DNA of 64,000 bases from Phyllobacterium sp. OV277 (GCF_900104355.1 NZ_FNIY01000001.1:186001-250000), one strand, 5' to 3'. Counted from the stretch's first letter, positions 34,760 to 43,694 are shown. Made by a program: numbers and translations. The notes: a model not told the origin generated them from the letters alone.

Positions 34760-35868
34760 AGCGCTACACTCTTCAGCAGACTCTTTTTCTGAAGGCGCCG
34801 CTCCATGCGGATGACAAAGACCGCAAGCAACAGGACCAGCACACCGACAGTGAGGAAAAAGCCGGCTGTTCCAATCATCGTGCCGATTGTTTCGAAGGCA
34901 AGATAAAGCACCTCAACACAGAAAATCGCATAGGCGCTCCACCTGATGGCAAGATTGCGGTGGCCCGACAGGGCCAAACCGGCAATCGCAAGCGCCAGAA
35001 TGGCAAAGCCCGTTGTCACCTCGCGCGTCCGGCCAAACCCATGATCATCAAACTGGAAAATCATCAGCACCATGTGGGCAGCCAGAAAGCCATAGGCACC
35101 AAGACCTATACCCCATCCAGTCAGATCATCCAGAACCGGCGATCGCAATGCATCAAGCAAAAACAAGCCAAGTCCTGCGGCAAGCGACAGCCACAGGATG
35201 ACACTGACATCAAGATCGAAATGAACCACACAGACAAAGACCAACAGTAAGACTGCCAGGAAATGCCGCGCCGCGTCAGCTTTCACGTACCAGATAAGGC
35301 CTGCCGCCATGACAGAAAAGACTGGTACGAGCCAGACATAGGTCAAACGTGATGCATTATCCGGCTCCACGCTTGCCGCAAGATAGATACCGGCAATGAC
35401 AATGCTGGTTGAGACAAGCGTCGGTGATCGCAACAACAGGGCAGCAATAACCGTTCCGCCAGTCCACCACAGGGCAGCAGAGGCCATATCACCCGATAGA
35501 TGATACATCTGACCGACAAACGCGATACCGGCGCCGAAACCTATGGCGGCGATCAGATAGAGCGCTTCGCTGAAAATCTTGTCACCCCGGCTCGCCCGCC
35601 ATGCGCCGCCAAGATAACCGCACCAGAGAACAGCAAAGATCAGCCCAACGCGAACAAGCCTTGGCATGGCTTCCCAATTCGCAGCGATCAGGGACAGGAG
35701 CGCGGCGCCTAGCAGAATAGCGCCGAGGATGGCCAGAACATTGCCAAGGCCAAAGCTGACGCCCTGCCCGGCAATATCTTTGCGCAAGCGTTCTGCCGTG
35801 GCGTCATCAATCAGCCCGTCACGCTGCCACCGCGCAATATGCTTGCGCAGGGTGAAGCCGATTATCAT
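34756..35868 (-). CDS. DUF2157 polytopic membrane protein
   Basis: A 370-residue protein with a short soluble N-terminal domain (LRKHIARWQRDGLIDDATAERL, a DUF2157 hallmark) followed by about ten hydrophobic segments. It overlaps the next gene by ATGA. The ATG at 35868, with AGAAGG close upstream, puts this domain at the N-terminus; a longer reading from 35982 adds unlikely residues. Function unknown. The pair recurs across Proteobacteria. Confidence 0.82.
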   Translation of the reverse strand: MIIGFTLRKHIARWQRDGLIDDATAERLRKDIAGQGVSFGLGNVLAILGAILLGAALLSLIAANWEAMPRLVRVGLIFAVLWCGYLGGAWRASRGDKIFSEALYLIAAIGFGAGIAFVGQMYHLSGDMASAALWWTGGTVIAALLLRSPTLVSTSIVIAGIYLAASVEPDNASRLTYVWLVPVFSVMAAGLIWYVKADAARHFLAVLLLVFVCVVHFDLDVSVILWLSLAAGLGLFLLDALRSPVLDDLTGWGIGLGAYGFLAAHMVLMIFQFDDHGFGRTREVTTGFAILALAIAGLALSGHRNLAIRWSAYAIFCVEVLYLAFETIGTMIGTAGFFLTVGVLVLLLAVFVIRMERRLQKKSLLKSVAL

Positions 35869-36124
35869 GCCTTCTGCTCCCGATTCGAGATGTGTGACTA
35901 ATAACGATAGCCGTAATGAAAACGCAATTGCAGCCGGATTCGGGCAACAAACCATGAAGATGACAATTGTGCGGCGCAGCAATTAAAATCGATTAATGAT
36001 GCAATGCAACATATGCATAGCTGGCGTGCAAACTTGGCTCTGCACATTCGGCAAGGCATCCACTATCTTCAGTTCAACGATCAAGACTGATCAACGAAAC
36101 AATTTGAACCGAATGGTGAATGAA

Positions 36125-36271
36125 ATGAACCTTATCCGCTCTTACAGCAACTGGCGCCGTTATCGTGACACGGTTTCCGAGCTGAACCGTCTGTCGACCC
36201 GCGAACTGAACGATCTGGGCATCTCCCGCTCGGACATCCCGTTCGTAGCCAAGAAGTCCGCAGTACGCTAA
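36125..36271 (+). CDS. DUF1127 small protein
   Basis: A 48-residue protein: MNLIRSYSNWRRYRDTVSEL, then NRLSTRELNDLGISRSDIPF and VAKKSAVR. The LSxRELxDLGIxRxDI core is the DUF1127 signature, and the basic, tryptophan-containing N-terminus fits the RNA-binding members described in Rhodobacter (CcaF1-type). It is followed within 16 bases by three CCTCCTCCC-loop hairpins, the arrangement in which such a gene is cotranscribed with regulatory RNAs. An in-frame ATG at 36113 would add four residues. A promoter was not identified with confidence. Confidence 0.9.
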   Translation: MNLIRSYSNWRRYRDTVSELNRLSTRELNDLGISRSDIPFVAKKSAVR

Positions 36272-36286
36272 TCGCATAACAGAATA

Positions 36287-36322
36287 TCGCCGAGGCTCAT
36301 CCTCCTCCCAGAGCCTCCGCGA
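36287..36322 (+). ncRNA. Cuckoo/CcsR-type sRNA hairpin 1
   Basis: The inner stem GAGGCT/AGCCTC is extended by an outer TCGC/GCGA stem. The loop exposes CCTCCTCCC at 36301-36309. This anti-Shine-Dalgarno nonamer in a loop, repeated in tandem after a DUF1127 gene, is the defining pattern of the cuckoo/CcsR family. The boundaries are those of the stem. Confidence 0.8.
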
Positions 36323-36324
36323 TC

Positions 36325-36357
36325 AAAGGCCGGCACTCCTCCTCCCAGTCGGCCTTT
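36325..36357 (+). ncRNA. Cuckoo/CcsR-type sRNA hairpin 2
   Basis: AAAGGCC (36325-36331) pairs with GGCCTTT (36351-36357), and an inner ACT/AGT pair brackets CCTCCTCCC at 36338-36346. Stem sequences differ from hairpins 1 and 3 while the loop is identical, so the loop is what is conserved. Confidence 0.82.
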
Positions 36358-36366
36358 ACAAAACGG

Positions 36367-36405
36367 CACCCACCGCACCTCCTCCCGCGGTGGGTGTTGT
36401 TGTTT
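36367..36405 (+). ncRNA. Cuckoo/CcsR-type sRNA hairpin 3, also the transcript terminator
   Basis: A perfect 10-pair stem, CACCCACCGC/GCGGTGGGTG (36367-36376 and 36387-36396), closes a loop with CCTCCTCCC at 36378-36386. TTGTTGTTT follows, so this last hairpin also serves as the Rho-independent terminator of the DUF1127-sRNA transcript. Confidence 0.85.
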
Positions 36406-36410
36406 CGGGC

Positions 36411-36989
36411 CTACCTCTGGCTGTTGAAACCTCTCTCCTCCCAATCAGTCAAACGCATAACGTCAGGTTTTCCGCCCGCCGGCTCATACCAGGAGTCGAC
36501 GGCCCAGAGCGTTCCGGATTTGTCGCGCAGCACCGCTGCGAAATGCGGATAGCGGCCATCGACGAAGCTTCCGCGCGATTCCCGGCGGCTGACACTGTGA
36601 TGTCGCAACAAGCCAGCATTTTGCAAATAGCGCAGGAAATGATCCGTATTGGTGGATTCATCCACGCAATCCATCTGACCCTTCTGCCGTGCTTCGCCAA
36701 ATTCCATCTTTGGCCGGTCCGCCACGCCAATCACCTGTGTCGAGCGAAGCTCAAACACCTGCACGGCGCGCCGTATGGCAGCGCGCTCCGCATCGGCCGA
36801 TTTGCGTCCACTTGCCATAATGGCGGCAATCCGAGTGCGATCGCCTGATGTCAACGTCACCGGTGTTTGGAAGTAACAACCATAACCATGGCAGACACGG
36901 AAGCTTTGCGCATTGGCGGAACCTGGCCAAAGTGACAGCGCCGTAAAAAGAACCAACGACAGATAAAACCCTAAGCCTGATGTTTTCAT
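36411..36989 (-). CDS. Exported protein, possible transglutaminase-like cysteine hydrolase
   Basis: A 192-residue protein with a signal peptide (about 1-28, ending SANAQS). A CHGYGC motif follows near residue 33. Cys in QMDCVDEST, His in YPHFAAVL and Asp in WAVDSW occur in the Cys-His-Asp order of transglutaminase-like cysteine proteinases. I infer that fold; I do not recognise the family with certainty. The ATG at 36989 is taken because it starts the signal peptide; one at 37004 is alternative. Convergent with the DUF1127-sRNA locus. Confidence 0.7.
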   Translation of the reverse strand: MKTSGLGFYLSLVLFTALSLWPGSANAQSFRVCHGYGCYFQTPVTLTSGDRTRIAAIMASGRKSADAERAAIRRAVQVFELRSTQVIGVADRPKMEFGEARQKGQMDCVDESTNTDHFLRYLQNAGLLRHHSVSRRESRGSFVDGRYPHFAAVLRDKSGTLWAVDSWYEPAGGKPDVMRLTDWEERGFNSQR

Positions 36990-37129
36990 GCGCCATTGTA
37001 TCAACGGCCATAATCAAAACCTATCACAACAGCTTGATTTGGTTACCGGCACCATCTCTGCGGGGTAGAAACGTGCGGTGAACCTGCGTACATTCGCAGT
37101 CCCCAACCATCCTCCCCGGAGATTAAATC

Positions 37130-38077
37130 ATGCAAAAACGCCCCCTTGGCCGTACTGGCCTTTCCATCGCGCCGCTGGTTTTTGGCGGCAATGTTTTCGG
37201 CTGGACCGCCGACAAAAAGACTTCCTTCGATCTGCTCGACCGCTTCGTCGATGCGGGCCTCAATGCAGTCGATACAGCCGATGTTTACTCACGCTGGGTT
37301 CCGGGAAACAGCGGCGGCGAATCAGAAACAATCATTGGCGAGTGGATCAAGTCTCGTAACGCACGCGATAAGGTGATCATCATCACCAAGGTCGGCGGTG
37401 ACATGGGTCAGGGCAAGAAGGATCTTTCCCCTGCCTATATCGCCAAGGCAGTTGAAGCATCACTGAAACGGCTGCAGGTGGACAGCATCGATGTATATCT
37501 CTCCCATTGGCCTGATCCGGAAACGCCTTATGAAGAAACACTGTCGGCCTATGACACGCTGCTGAAGGCAGGCAAGATCAAATCCATTGGTGGCTCCAAT
37601 CTCGATGCGGACCAACTGCGTGCGGCGCTTGATGTTGCCAAGGCAAACGGCCTTCCCCGTTATGATGTGCTGCAGCCAGAATATAATCTCTATGACCGCG
37701 TCAGCTTCGACGGCAAGCTGCGCGACCTGTGCATCGCCGAAGAGATCGGCGTCATCAGCTATTTCGCACTCGCACGCGGCTTTCTCTCCGGCAAATACCG
37801 CAGCCAAGCTGATCTGGCACAGAGTCAGCGTGGCAGCGGCGTCAAGGATTATCTCAACCCGCGCGGGTATCGCATTCTTGATGCACTGGATGCGGTTGCC
37901 GCCAGGCACGGCGCCAAGCAGGCCGAGGTGGCCATCGCGTGGATCATAGCCCGCGACGGCGTGACAGCCCCCATTTCCAGCGCCACATCGCTGCAGCAGT
38001 TGGAAAGCCTGATCAAGGCAGCGTCGCTGAAACTTGACGCAAGCGATATTGCCGAACTTGATAAAGCCAGCGCCTGA
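37130..38077 (+). CDS. Aldo/keto reductase
   Basis: A 315-residue NADPH-dependent (beta/alpha)8-barrel oxidoreductase. The catalytic Asp/Tyr are in VDTADVYSRW near residue 52, the Lys in IITKVGGD, and His in LSHWPDPETPYEE. The C-terminal AIAWIIARDGVTAPISSATS supplies the cofactor loop. It reduces aldehydes or ketones; the substrate is unknown. GGAGA lies 8-12 bases before the ATG. Confidence 0.92.
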   Translation: MQKRPLGRTGLSIAPLVFGGNVFGWTADKKTSFDLLDRFVDAGLNAVDTADVYSRWVPGNSGGESETIIGEWIKSRNARDKVIIITKVGGDMGQGKKDLSPAYIAKAVEASLKRLQVDSIDVYLSHWPDPETPYEETLSAYDTLLKAGKIKSIGGSNLDADQLRAALDVAKANGLPRYDVLQPEYNLYDRVSFDGKLRDLCIAEEIGVISYFALARGFLSGKYRSQADLAQSQRGSGVKDYLNPRGYRILDALDAVAARHGAKQAEVAIAWIIARDGVTAPISSATSLQQLESLIKAASLKLDASDIAELDKASA

Positions 38078-38083
38078 CCCTTT

Positions 38084-38116
38084 AAAAGCCGCCACGGACA
38101 AGCTGTGGCGGCTTTT
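38084..38116. terminator. Bidirectional-type hairpin terminator after the aldo/keto reductase
   Basis: AAAAGCCGCCAC (38084-38095) pairs with GTGGCGGCTTTT (38105-38116), ending in a T-run, 7 bases past the stop codon. Confidence 0.82.
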
Positions 38117-38157
38117 GTACCATTGAAGCGTGACGCCAAACCGTTTATTGGGGTGCT

Positions 38158-39567
38158 ATGTCAAACACACCCGTACATATCATTGGCGGCGGTCTCGCCG
38201 GTTCCGAAGCTGCATGGCAACTGGCCGAAGCAGGTATTCCCGTCATCATCCACGAAATGCGCCCCGTTCGCGGCACAGATGCGCACAAGACGCAGGATCT
38301 GGCTGAACTTGTCTGTTCCAACTCGTTCCGCTCCGATGATGCCGAAACCAACGCCGTTGGCGTCCTGCACGCGGAAATGCGCCTTGCCAATTCACTGATC
38401 ATGGCATCGGCGGATTCCCATCAGGTTCCGGCTGGTGGCGCGCTCGCTGTCGACCGTGATGGCTTCGCTCAGGCCGTCACAGCCAAGCTTGAAGCACACC
38501 CGTTGATCACCATCGAGCGTGAAGAGATCACCGGCCTCCCGCCCGCAGAATGGGACAAGGTCATCATCGCGACCGGCCCGCTCACGGCCCCTTCTCTTGC
38601 GGAAGCCATTGGCAAGCAGACCGGTGCTGACGCACTCGCCTTTTTTGATGCCATCGCGCCGATCGTCCATTTTGACAGCATCGACATGAATACCTGCTGG
38701 TTCCAGTCGCGCTACGACAAGGTCGGTCCCGGCGGCACCGGCAAGGACTATATCAACTGCCCCATGACCAAAGAGCAGTATGAAGCCTTTGTGCAGGCGC
38801 TGATTGGCGGGGACAAGACGGAGTTCAAGCAGTGGGAAGGTACGCCCTATTTCGATGGTTGCCTGCCAATCGAGGTCATGGCGGAACGCGGCGTCGAAAC
38901 TCTGCGTCACGGCCCCATGAAGCCGATGGGCCTGACCAATGAGCATAACCCCACTGTCAAGGCCTATGCCGTCGTGCAGCTCCGGCAGGACAATGCACTT
39001 GGTACGCTCTACAATATGGTCGGCTTCCAGACGAAGCTGAAATATGGCGCACAGACTGAGATTTTCCGGATGATCCCCGGCCTTGAGAATGCAGAATTTG
39101 CGCGTTTGGGTGGTCTGCACCGTAACACCTATCTGAACTCGCCCATCCTGCTCGATCCGACACTGCAGCTGAAATCACGTCCGGGCCTGCGTTTTGCCGG
39201 TCAGATCACCGGTTGCGAAGGTTATGTCGAGTCTGCAGCCATCGGCCTGCTTGCCGGGCGTTTTGCTGCCGCCGAGCGGCTGGGGCAGAGTTTGACGCCA
39301 CCGCCTGTTACAACTGCCTTCGGTGCTCTGCTTGGCCACATCACCGGTGGCCATATCGTCAGCGATGAGGAACCCGGCAAGCGCTCGTTCCAACCGATGA
39401 ACGTCAATTTTGGCCTGTTCCCACCGATTGAAGCGCCAAAGTCCGAGGGCAAGCGCCTGCGGGGCAAGGAAAAGACCAATGCCAAGAAACGCGCCATGAG
39501 CGCGCGTGCCCTTGCAGATTGCCGGGCTTGGCTGGGTTTGCCAGTGATAGCTGAGGCTGCTGAGTAA
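38158..39567 (+). CDS. trmFO: FAD/folate-dependent tRNA (uracil-54-C5)-methyltransferase
   Basis: A 469-residue TrmFO that makes 5-methyluridine at position 54 of tRNA, using methylenetetrahydrofolate as the carbon donor and FADH2 as reductant. The FAD-binding motif [20 protein letters not shown] opens the protein. Other signatures are [37 protein letters not shown] and [16 protein letters not shown]. The C-terminus is Lys-rich. A dispersed repeat element follows the stop. Confidence 0.96.
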   Translation: MSNTPVHIIGGGLAGSEAAWQLAEAGIPVIIHEMRPVRGTDAHKTQDLAELVCSNSFRSDDAETNAVGVLHAEMRLANSLIMASADSHQVPAGGALAVDRDGFAQAVTAKLEAHPLITIEREEITGLPPAEWDKVIIATGPLTAPSLAEAIGKQTGADALAFFDAIAPIVHFDSIDMNTCWFQSRYDKVGPGGTGKDYINCPMTKEQYEAFVQALIGGDKTEFKQWEGTPYFDGCLPIEVMAERGVETLRHGPMKPMGLTNEHNPTVKAYAVVQLRQDNALGTLYNMVGFQTKLKYGAQTEIFRMIPGLENAEFARLGGLHRNTYLNSPILLDPTLQLKSRPGLRFAGQITGCEGYVESAAIGLLAGRFAAAERLGQSLTPPPVTTAFGALLGHITGGHIVSDEEPGKRSFQPMNVNFGLFPPIEAPKSEGKRLRGKEKTNAKKRAMSARALADCRAWLGLPVIAEAAE

Positions 39568-39588
39568 CCAAAGTGTTGCAGAGCCTAT

Positions 39589-39739
39589 GGTTCGTGGTTC
39601 GTGGTTCGACAAGCTCACCATGAGGAGAGTGCGGATGAAAGGGAGTCAGGTTCTGCATTCCTTATGATCTGCAAAGTTGACGGTTATCGTTGCATCACCC
39701 CTCTCCCTCATGGTGAGCTTGTCGAACCACGAACCACGC
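39589..39739. repeat. Dispersed palindromic element, copy C
   Basis: Arms at 39589-39628 and 39699-39739 are reverse complements and match copies A and B. The core is the reverse complement of the copy B core (GGGAGTCAGGTTCTGCA here, TGCAGAACCTGACTCCC there), so this copy lies in the opposite orientation. The whole interval 39568-39773 has no gene. Confidence 0.85.
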
Positions 39740-39773
39740 ATCACGCGCGATATCCCGCAGAACAGTACGCGAT

Positions 39774-40616
39774 TCAAGCAAAGCGCATTGAAGCCCGGAG
39801 CATAACCCACTGGCGGCGTAGCGGCGAAACAACCGGCGTCTCATTCGCCACATCAAACCCACTCGCCTTGAGTTTCTTCAAATACATTCCTGTGAGACCA
39901 ACGGGCAGATAGGCAGGGCGCAACGTTGCTGGCAGTGATTTCGCCGCTGTTTCATACTTGCCAAGGTGATCCTCAGCCAGTGCAATCATCGCATCTATCG
40001 CGCGTTTGATTGCAGCCTTATCCGTACCTTCGAGCAGCATCTCTGCGCTGCAACCGACGGCTGCCAATATATCTGCCGGAATGTAAGTCTGGCCGCGTCG
40101 CCGGTGCAGCGGCAATAGCCGCAACAATCCGGTTACGGCCTGCGCAACGCCTGCATGCCCTGCAATATCTGCCTGGGCTGGTGCCTTTTCCGCATCCAGT
40201 ACCAGAGACGCCAGTTGGATCAGTGCCGAGGCCGTCTCACCGCAATAGCCCTCAAGATCATTGCGGCTGGGCATGGGATCATCATAGAGGTCGAAAATAC
40301 GCGCTTCGCAATAATTGTCGAAGGCGGCGCGTGGCAGATTGTACGTCTTGATTGCTTCCAGCAAAGCCGCTGCAACAGGATTGCCGACCGCTTCGCCATG
40401 CTCGGTGCCGTTGATCAGATCGCGCCACCACTGCAATCGCACTTCACCCGGCAGTGGATCGTGGATCAGATCACGGATACGCGCGATCTCCACATTGAAT
40501 GCGTAGAGCGCAGCCAAGGCACCCCGTTTCTCTTCCGGCGCATAAAGCACGGAAAGATAGCGGTCCGGATCGGCATCCCGCAATAATTGCAGACAATGGG
40601 ATTCATTTGCGTTCAT
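39774..40616 (-). CDS. Squalene/phytoene synthase-family protein (NDUFAF6-like)
   Basis: A 280-residue protein of the isoprenoid synthase fold. It has LYAFNVEIARIRDLIHDPLPGEVRLQWWRD near the N-terminus and EGYCGETASALIQL mid-protein. The first DxxxD prenyl-binding motif seen in true synthases is replaced by IRDLIHD, so catalysis is doubtful. Alphaproteobacterial members of this type are related to mitochondrial complex I assembly factor NDUFAF6. It lies next to an Mth938-domain gene, the NDUFAF3 type. The link to complex I is inference from those relationships. Confidence 0.82.
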   Translation of the reverse strand: MNANESHCLQLLRDADPDRYLSVLYAPEEKRGALAALYAFNVEIARIRDLIHDPLPGEVRLQWWRDLINGTEHGEAVGNPVAAALLEAIKTYNLPRAAFDNYCEARIFDLYDDPMPSRNDLEGYCGETASALIQLASLVLDAEKAPAQADIAGHAGVAQAVTGLLRLLPLHRRRGQTYIPADILAAVGCSAEMLLEGTDKAAIKRAIDAMIALAEDHLGKYETAAKSLPATLRPAYLPVGLTGMYLKKLKASGFDVANETPVVSPLRRQWVMLRASMRFA

Positions 40617-40643
40617 GGGGCTGAGATACAGACAAGCGCCGGT

Positions 40644-41051
40644 TTAATCTACAGCAATCAACGCCGCAGCGACGGCGCGATCTTCCGCCAGCAGAACATT
40701 ATAGGTGCGCACGGCGGCACCCGTGCTCATGGGATCAGAGGAAATGCGATGCTCGCGCAATACATCGCGCAGGGCCTGCGGCAGGCGGCGCAATTCCGTG
40801 CCCATACCGACAAGCAAAATCTCGATATCATCAGCCTGTTCAAGCACCAGAGCCAAATCCTCTGCGGTCAGGGCAGTTTCGATCTTTGGCGCCCAGCCAT
40901 GAATGCCCGATGGCAGGCAAAGGATTGATCCGCGATGCGACATATCGGCGAACCGGAACCCGCCATTGCCATAGGCATCTATCGGCGCACGACCGGGGAA
41001 ATGCGCATCCCGGATTTCAATGCCTTTGACCACTGTTCTATTCTCCGACAT
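40644..41051 (-). CDS. Mth938-like (DUF498) domain protein, NDUFAF3-like
   Basis: A 135-residue single-domain protein of the Mth938 fold. The core reads FADMSHRGSILCLPSGIHGWAP and EILLVGMGTELRRLPQALRDVLREH, ending MSTGAAVRTYNVLLAEDRAVAAALI, all typical of the family. The eukaryotic relative NDUFAF3 assists complex I assembly. The start at 41051 overlaps the secDF stop by 14 bases, so it is coupled to secDF. In Rhizobiales this gene regularly follows secDF. Confidence 0.85.
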   Translation of the reverse strand: MSENRTVVKGIEIRDAHFPGRAPIDAYGNGGFRFADMSHRGSILCLPSGIHGWAPKIETALTAEDLALVLEQADDIEILLVGMGTELRRLPQALRDVLREHRISSDPMSTGAAVRTYNVLLAEDRAVAAALIAVD

Positions 41052-43296
41052 CGGCCCGGCGGCCATCCTCGACAACATCCCGCCCTTTTAGGCCAAACAG
41101 CATCAGCAATGGGCCTGCGACGAAGATCGACGAATAGGTCGCAACGACGATGCCAACAGCGATGGTAAGTGCAAAGGCGCGCACATCATCACCGCCATAA
41201 GCATAGAGTACGATCAGTGCCAGGAAGGTAGCCAGTGATGTCAGGATGGTACGCGACAAGGTTTGATTGATCGAGGCATCGAGCACCGCAGACAGGGATA
41301 CACCATTGCCATGCCGCCGCAGATTTTCGCGAACCCGGTCGTAAATGACAACCGTATCGTTGAGCGAATAGCCAACAATGGCCAGCAGGGCCGCAATACT
41401 CCAGAGGTTGAACTCCATCTGGAAGATGATGAACATGCCGAGCAGCAGCAAAACATCGTGGATCGTCGCAATGATCGCGCCAAGCGCAAAATGCCATTCG
41501 AAGCGGAACCAGACATAGGCAAAGATTGCAGCGAGAGAAAGCGCAACGGCCAAGCCGCCCGCTTTGGCCAGTTCGCCTGATACCGTCGGCCCTATCACAT
41601 CGACCCGGCGGAATTCATAATCCTGATCGAGTTCGCCGCGGATTTTAACCCCAACGGTCTGCTCGGCATTCTCACCCTCACCCTGACTGCCAACAGTAAT
41701 GAGCGCGCGGTCATCCGATTTGAATGGTTCGATCTTTACGTCGCCAATGTTGAGATCATCAAGCCGGCTGTACACATCATCCAGATCGATCGGGCCCTCA
41801 CTGGACGCGATCTCAACCATCGTTCCGCCCTTGAAATCGATGCCGAAATTCATGCCGATAACAAAGAACAGGACGATGACTGCCACGCTTGATAATGCCG
41901 AGAAACCAAGCGTCAGCCCACGCAGGCGCATGAACGGAATTTTCGTGTTGTAGGGAACAAGCTTCAATGCCGCGCGGGGTACTTCCTTCGGCTTTGACCA
42001 CTGCACCCATGCCGAAACCATCCAGCGTGTGAGGGTGAAGGTTGTGAACAGCGTGGTAATAATGCCGACGGTGACAGTCACGGCAAAGCCATGCACGGGC
42101 CCAGTGCCCAGAATGAAAAGCACCAGAGCCGCGATCAAGGTGGTGACATTGGCATCAACAATCGTCGCCTGCGCCCGGGCAAACCCGGAATCAATCGCCT
42201 GAATGACCGAAAAGCCTGCACGTCGATCTTCGCGGATACGCTCATAGATGAGGACGTTTGAGTCAACCGCCATACCTATGGTCAGAACAATACCAGCCAC
42301 GCCCGCAAGGCTGAGGGGAACGCCAACAATGGTCAAAAACGCCAGGATCAGAATGATGTTGACGATCAGCGCTATGCTGGCGATCACGCCAAGCAGGCCA
42401 TAGGTCAGCAGCATGAACAGGATGACAAGCCCAGCACCGATAAGTGCTGCAATCTTTCCAGCTGAAACAGCCGACGCGCCAAGATCCGTTCCGACCGACC
42501 GCTCTTCAATGACAGTAACAGGCGCAGGCAGTGCTCCAGCGCGCATGACGATAGCAAGATTGCTGGCACCGGACAGATCAAAATTACCGGCGATTTGGCC
42601 GGTGTTACCCGGAATGGCCTCGCTGATAACTGGTGCCGACAACACCTGATCATCGAGAACAATGGCGAACGAGTTTCCGATATTCTCCTTCGTTGCCTTG
42701 GAGAAGCGCTCAGCACCGGCACTATCAAGCTTGAATGTGATGACCGGCTGCTGCGTCGCGGTATCGACACCCGCCTGTGCACCAACGAAATTCGCATTGG
42801 TAACGATAGGTTCTTTCTTGACGAGATAGGCGACGGGCGGATCATCAAAGGAATAGACAACATCCGAGCCCGCAGGCGGCGTGCCATCAATGGCCTGCTG
42901 CACCGGCATTGATGTATCGATCATCCGAAAGCTCAATTGCCCGGTGAGGCTCAGAATGTCCTTGAGCAGCTGCGAGTCATAAAGACCCGACACTTCAACG
43001 AGAACACGGCCACTTCTCTGGCTCTCCACATTGGGATTGGTATAGCCAAGTTCGCTGAGGCGGCGGTTCATCACCTCTATTGCCGCATCAGTCTGCGCCA
43101 GCTTGTCTTTGTCGACCTGCAGGCGGATACGCGAACCGCCCTCCAAATCAAGCCCAAGCGCAAGCTGTTTCTTTGGAAGCCAATTTGGCAGGTTCGCCAG
43201 CTGGATGGGCGTAAACAGATTTGGCAGAGCCAGGATCACGCCTACAAGAACAACGGCCCAGATGAGAAGTGTCTTCCAGCGGCTAAAATAGAGCAT
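41038..43296 (-). CDS. secDF: Fused protein translocase subunit SecDF
   Basis: A 752-residue fusion of SecD and SecF. The SecD part (about 1-440) has LALGLDLEGGSRIRLQVD and TIGMAVDSNVLIYERIRED. The SecF part (about 445-752) begins with MNFGIDFKGGTMVEI and has VGYSLNDTVVIYDRVREN. The protein uses the proton gradient to pull preproteins across the inner membrane after SecA. Twelve membrane segments are expected. It is downstream of yajC (56-base gap) and upstream of the Mth938 gene in one operon. Confidence 0.95.
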   Translation of the reverse strand: MLYFSRWKTLLIWAVVLVGVILALPNLFTPIQLANLPNWLPKKQLALGLDLEGGSRIRLQVDKDKLAQTDAAIEVMNRRLSELGYTNPNVESQRSGRVLVEVSGLYDSQLLKDILSLTGQLSFRMIDTSMPVQQAIDGTPPAGSDVVYSFDDPPVAYLVKKEPIVTNANFVGAQAGVDTATQQPVITFKLDSAGAERFSKATKENIGNSFAIVLDDQVLSAPVISEAIPGNTGQIAGNFDLSGASNLAIVMRAGALPAPVTVIEERSVGTDLGASAVSAGKIAALIGAGLVILFMLLTYGLLGVIASIALIVNIILILAFLTIVGVPLSLAGVAGIVLTIGMAVDSNVLIYERIREDRRAGFSVIQAIDSGFARAQATIVDANVTTLIAALVLFILGTGPVHGFAVTVTVGIITTLFTTFTLTRWMVSAWVQWSKPKEVPRAALKLVPYNTKIPFMRLRGLTLGFSALSSVAVIVLFFVIGMNFGIDFKGGTMVEIASSEGPIDLDDVYSRLDDLNIGDVKIEPFKSDDRALITVGSQGEGENAEQTVGVKIRGELDQDYEFRRVDVIGPTVSGELAKAGGLAVALSLAAIFAYVWFRFEWHFALGAIIATIHDVLLLLGMFIIFQMEFNLWSIAALLAIVGYSLNDTVVIYDRVRENLRRHGNGVSLSAVLDASINQTLSRTILTSLATFLALIVLYAYGGDDVRAFALTIAVGIVVATYSSIFVAGPLLMLFGLKGRDVVEDGRRADVGE

Positions 43297-43352
43297 GCAG
43301 TCGCGACCTCAAGAATCAACAGGGCGGCCTGATGCCGCCCCGTCACTATGAC

Positions 43353-43694
43353 TTATTTCTTGTTATCGGCAACCGGTTCGCCTTTGACGCGTACGTCCGA
43401 CACCAATGCGCGGATAACGCGAGCCTTGACGCCCTCGCCGATTTCAACTTCGAGTTCGCCAGTATCTTCGAACACTTTCGTCACCTTGGCAACGAAACCA
43501 CCACCGGTGATGATGGTGTCACCGCGGCGGATGTTCTTCAGCTGCTCTTCGCGCTTTTTCATCGATGTGCGCTGCGGACGGATGATCAGGAAGTACATGA
43601 TCACGAAAATCAGGATGAATGGCAGGATGCTCATCAGCATTTCCGGCGCACCACCGATGCCCGTTGTCTGTGCATATGCGGGAGTTACGAACAT
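43353..43694 (-). CDS. yajC: Preprotein translocase subunit YajC
   Basis: A 113-residue protein with one membrane segment (about 20-42, LMSILPFILIFVIMYFLIIRPQ) followed by the family motif RPQRTSMKKREEQLKNIRRGD and a small soluble domain. YajC forms the SecDF-YajC accessory complex of the Sec translocon. It is the first gene of yajC-secDF-Mth938. Confidence 0.95.
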   Translation of the reverse strand: MFVTPAYAQTTGIGGAPEMLMSILPFILIFVIMYFLIIRPQRTSMKKREEQLKNIRRGDTIITGGGFVAKVTKVFEDTGELEVEIGEGVKARVIRALVSDVRVKGEPVADNKK

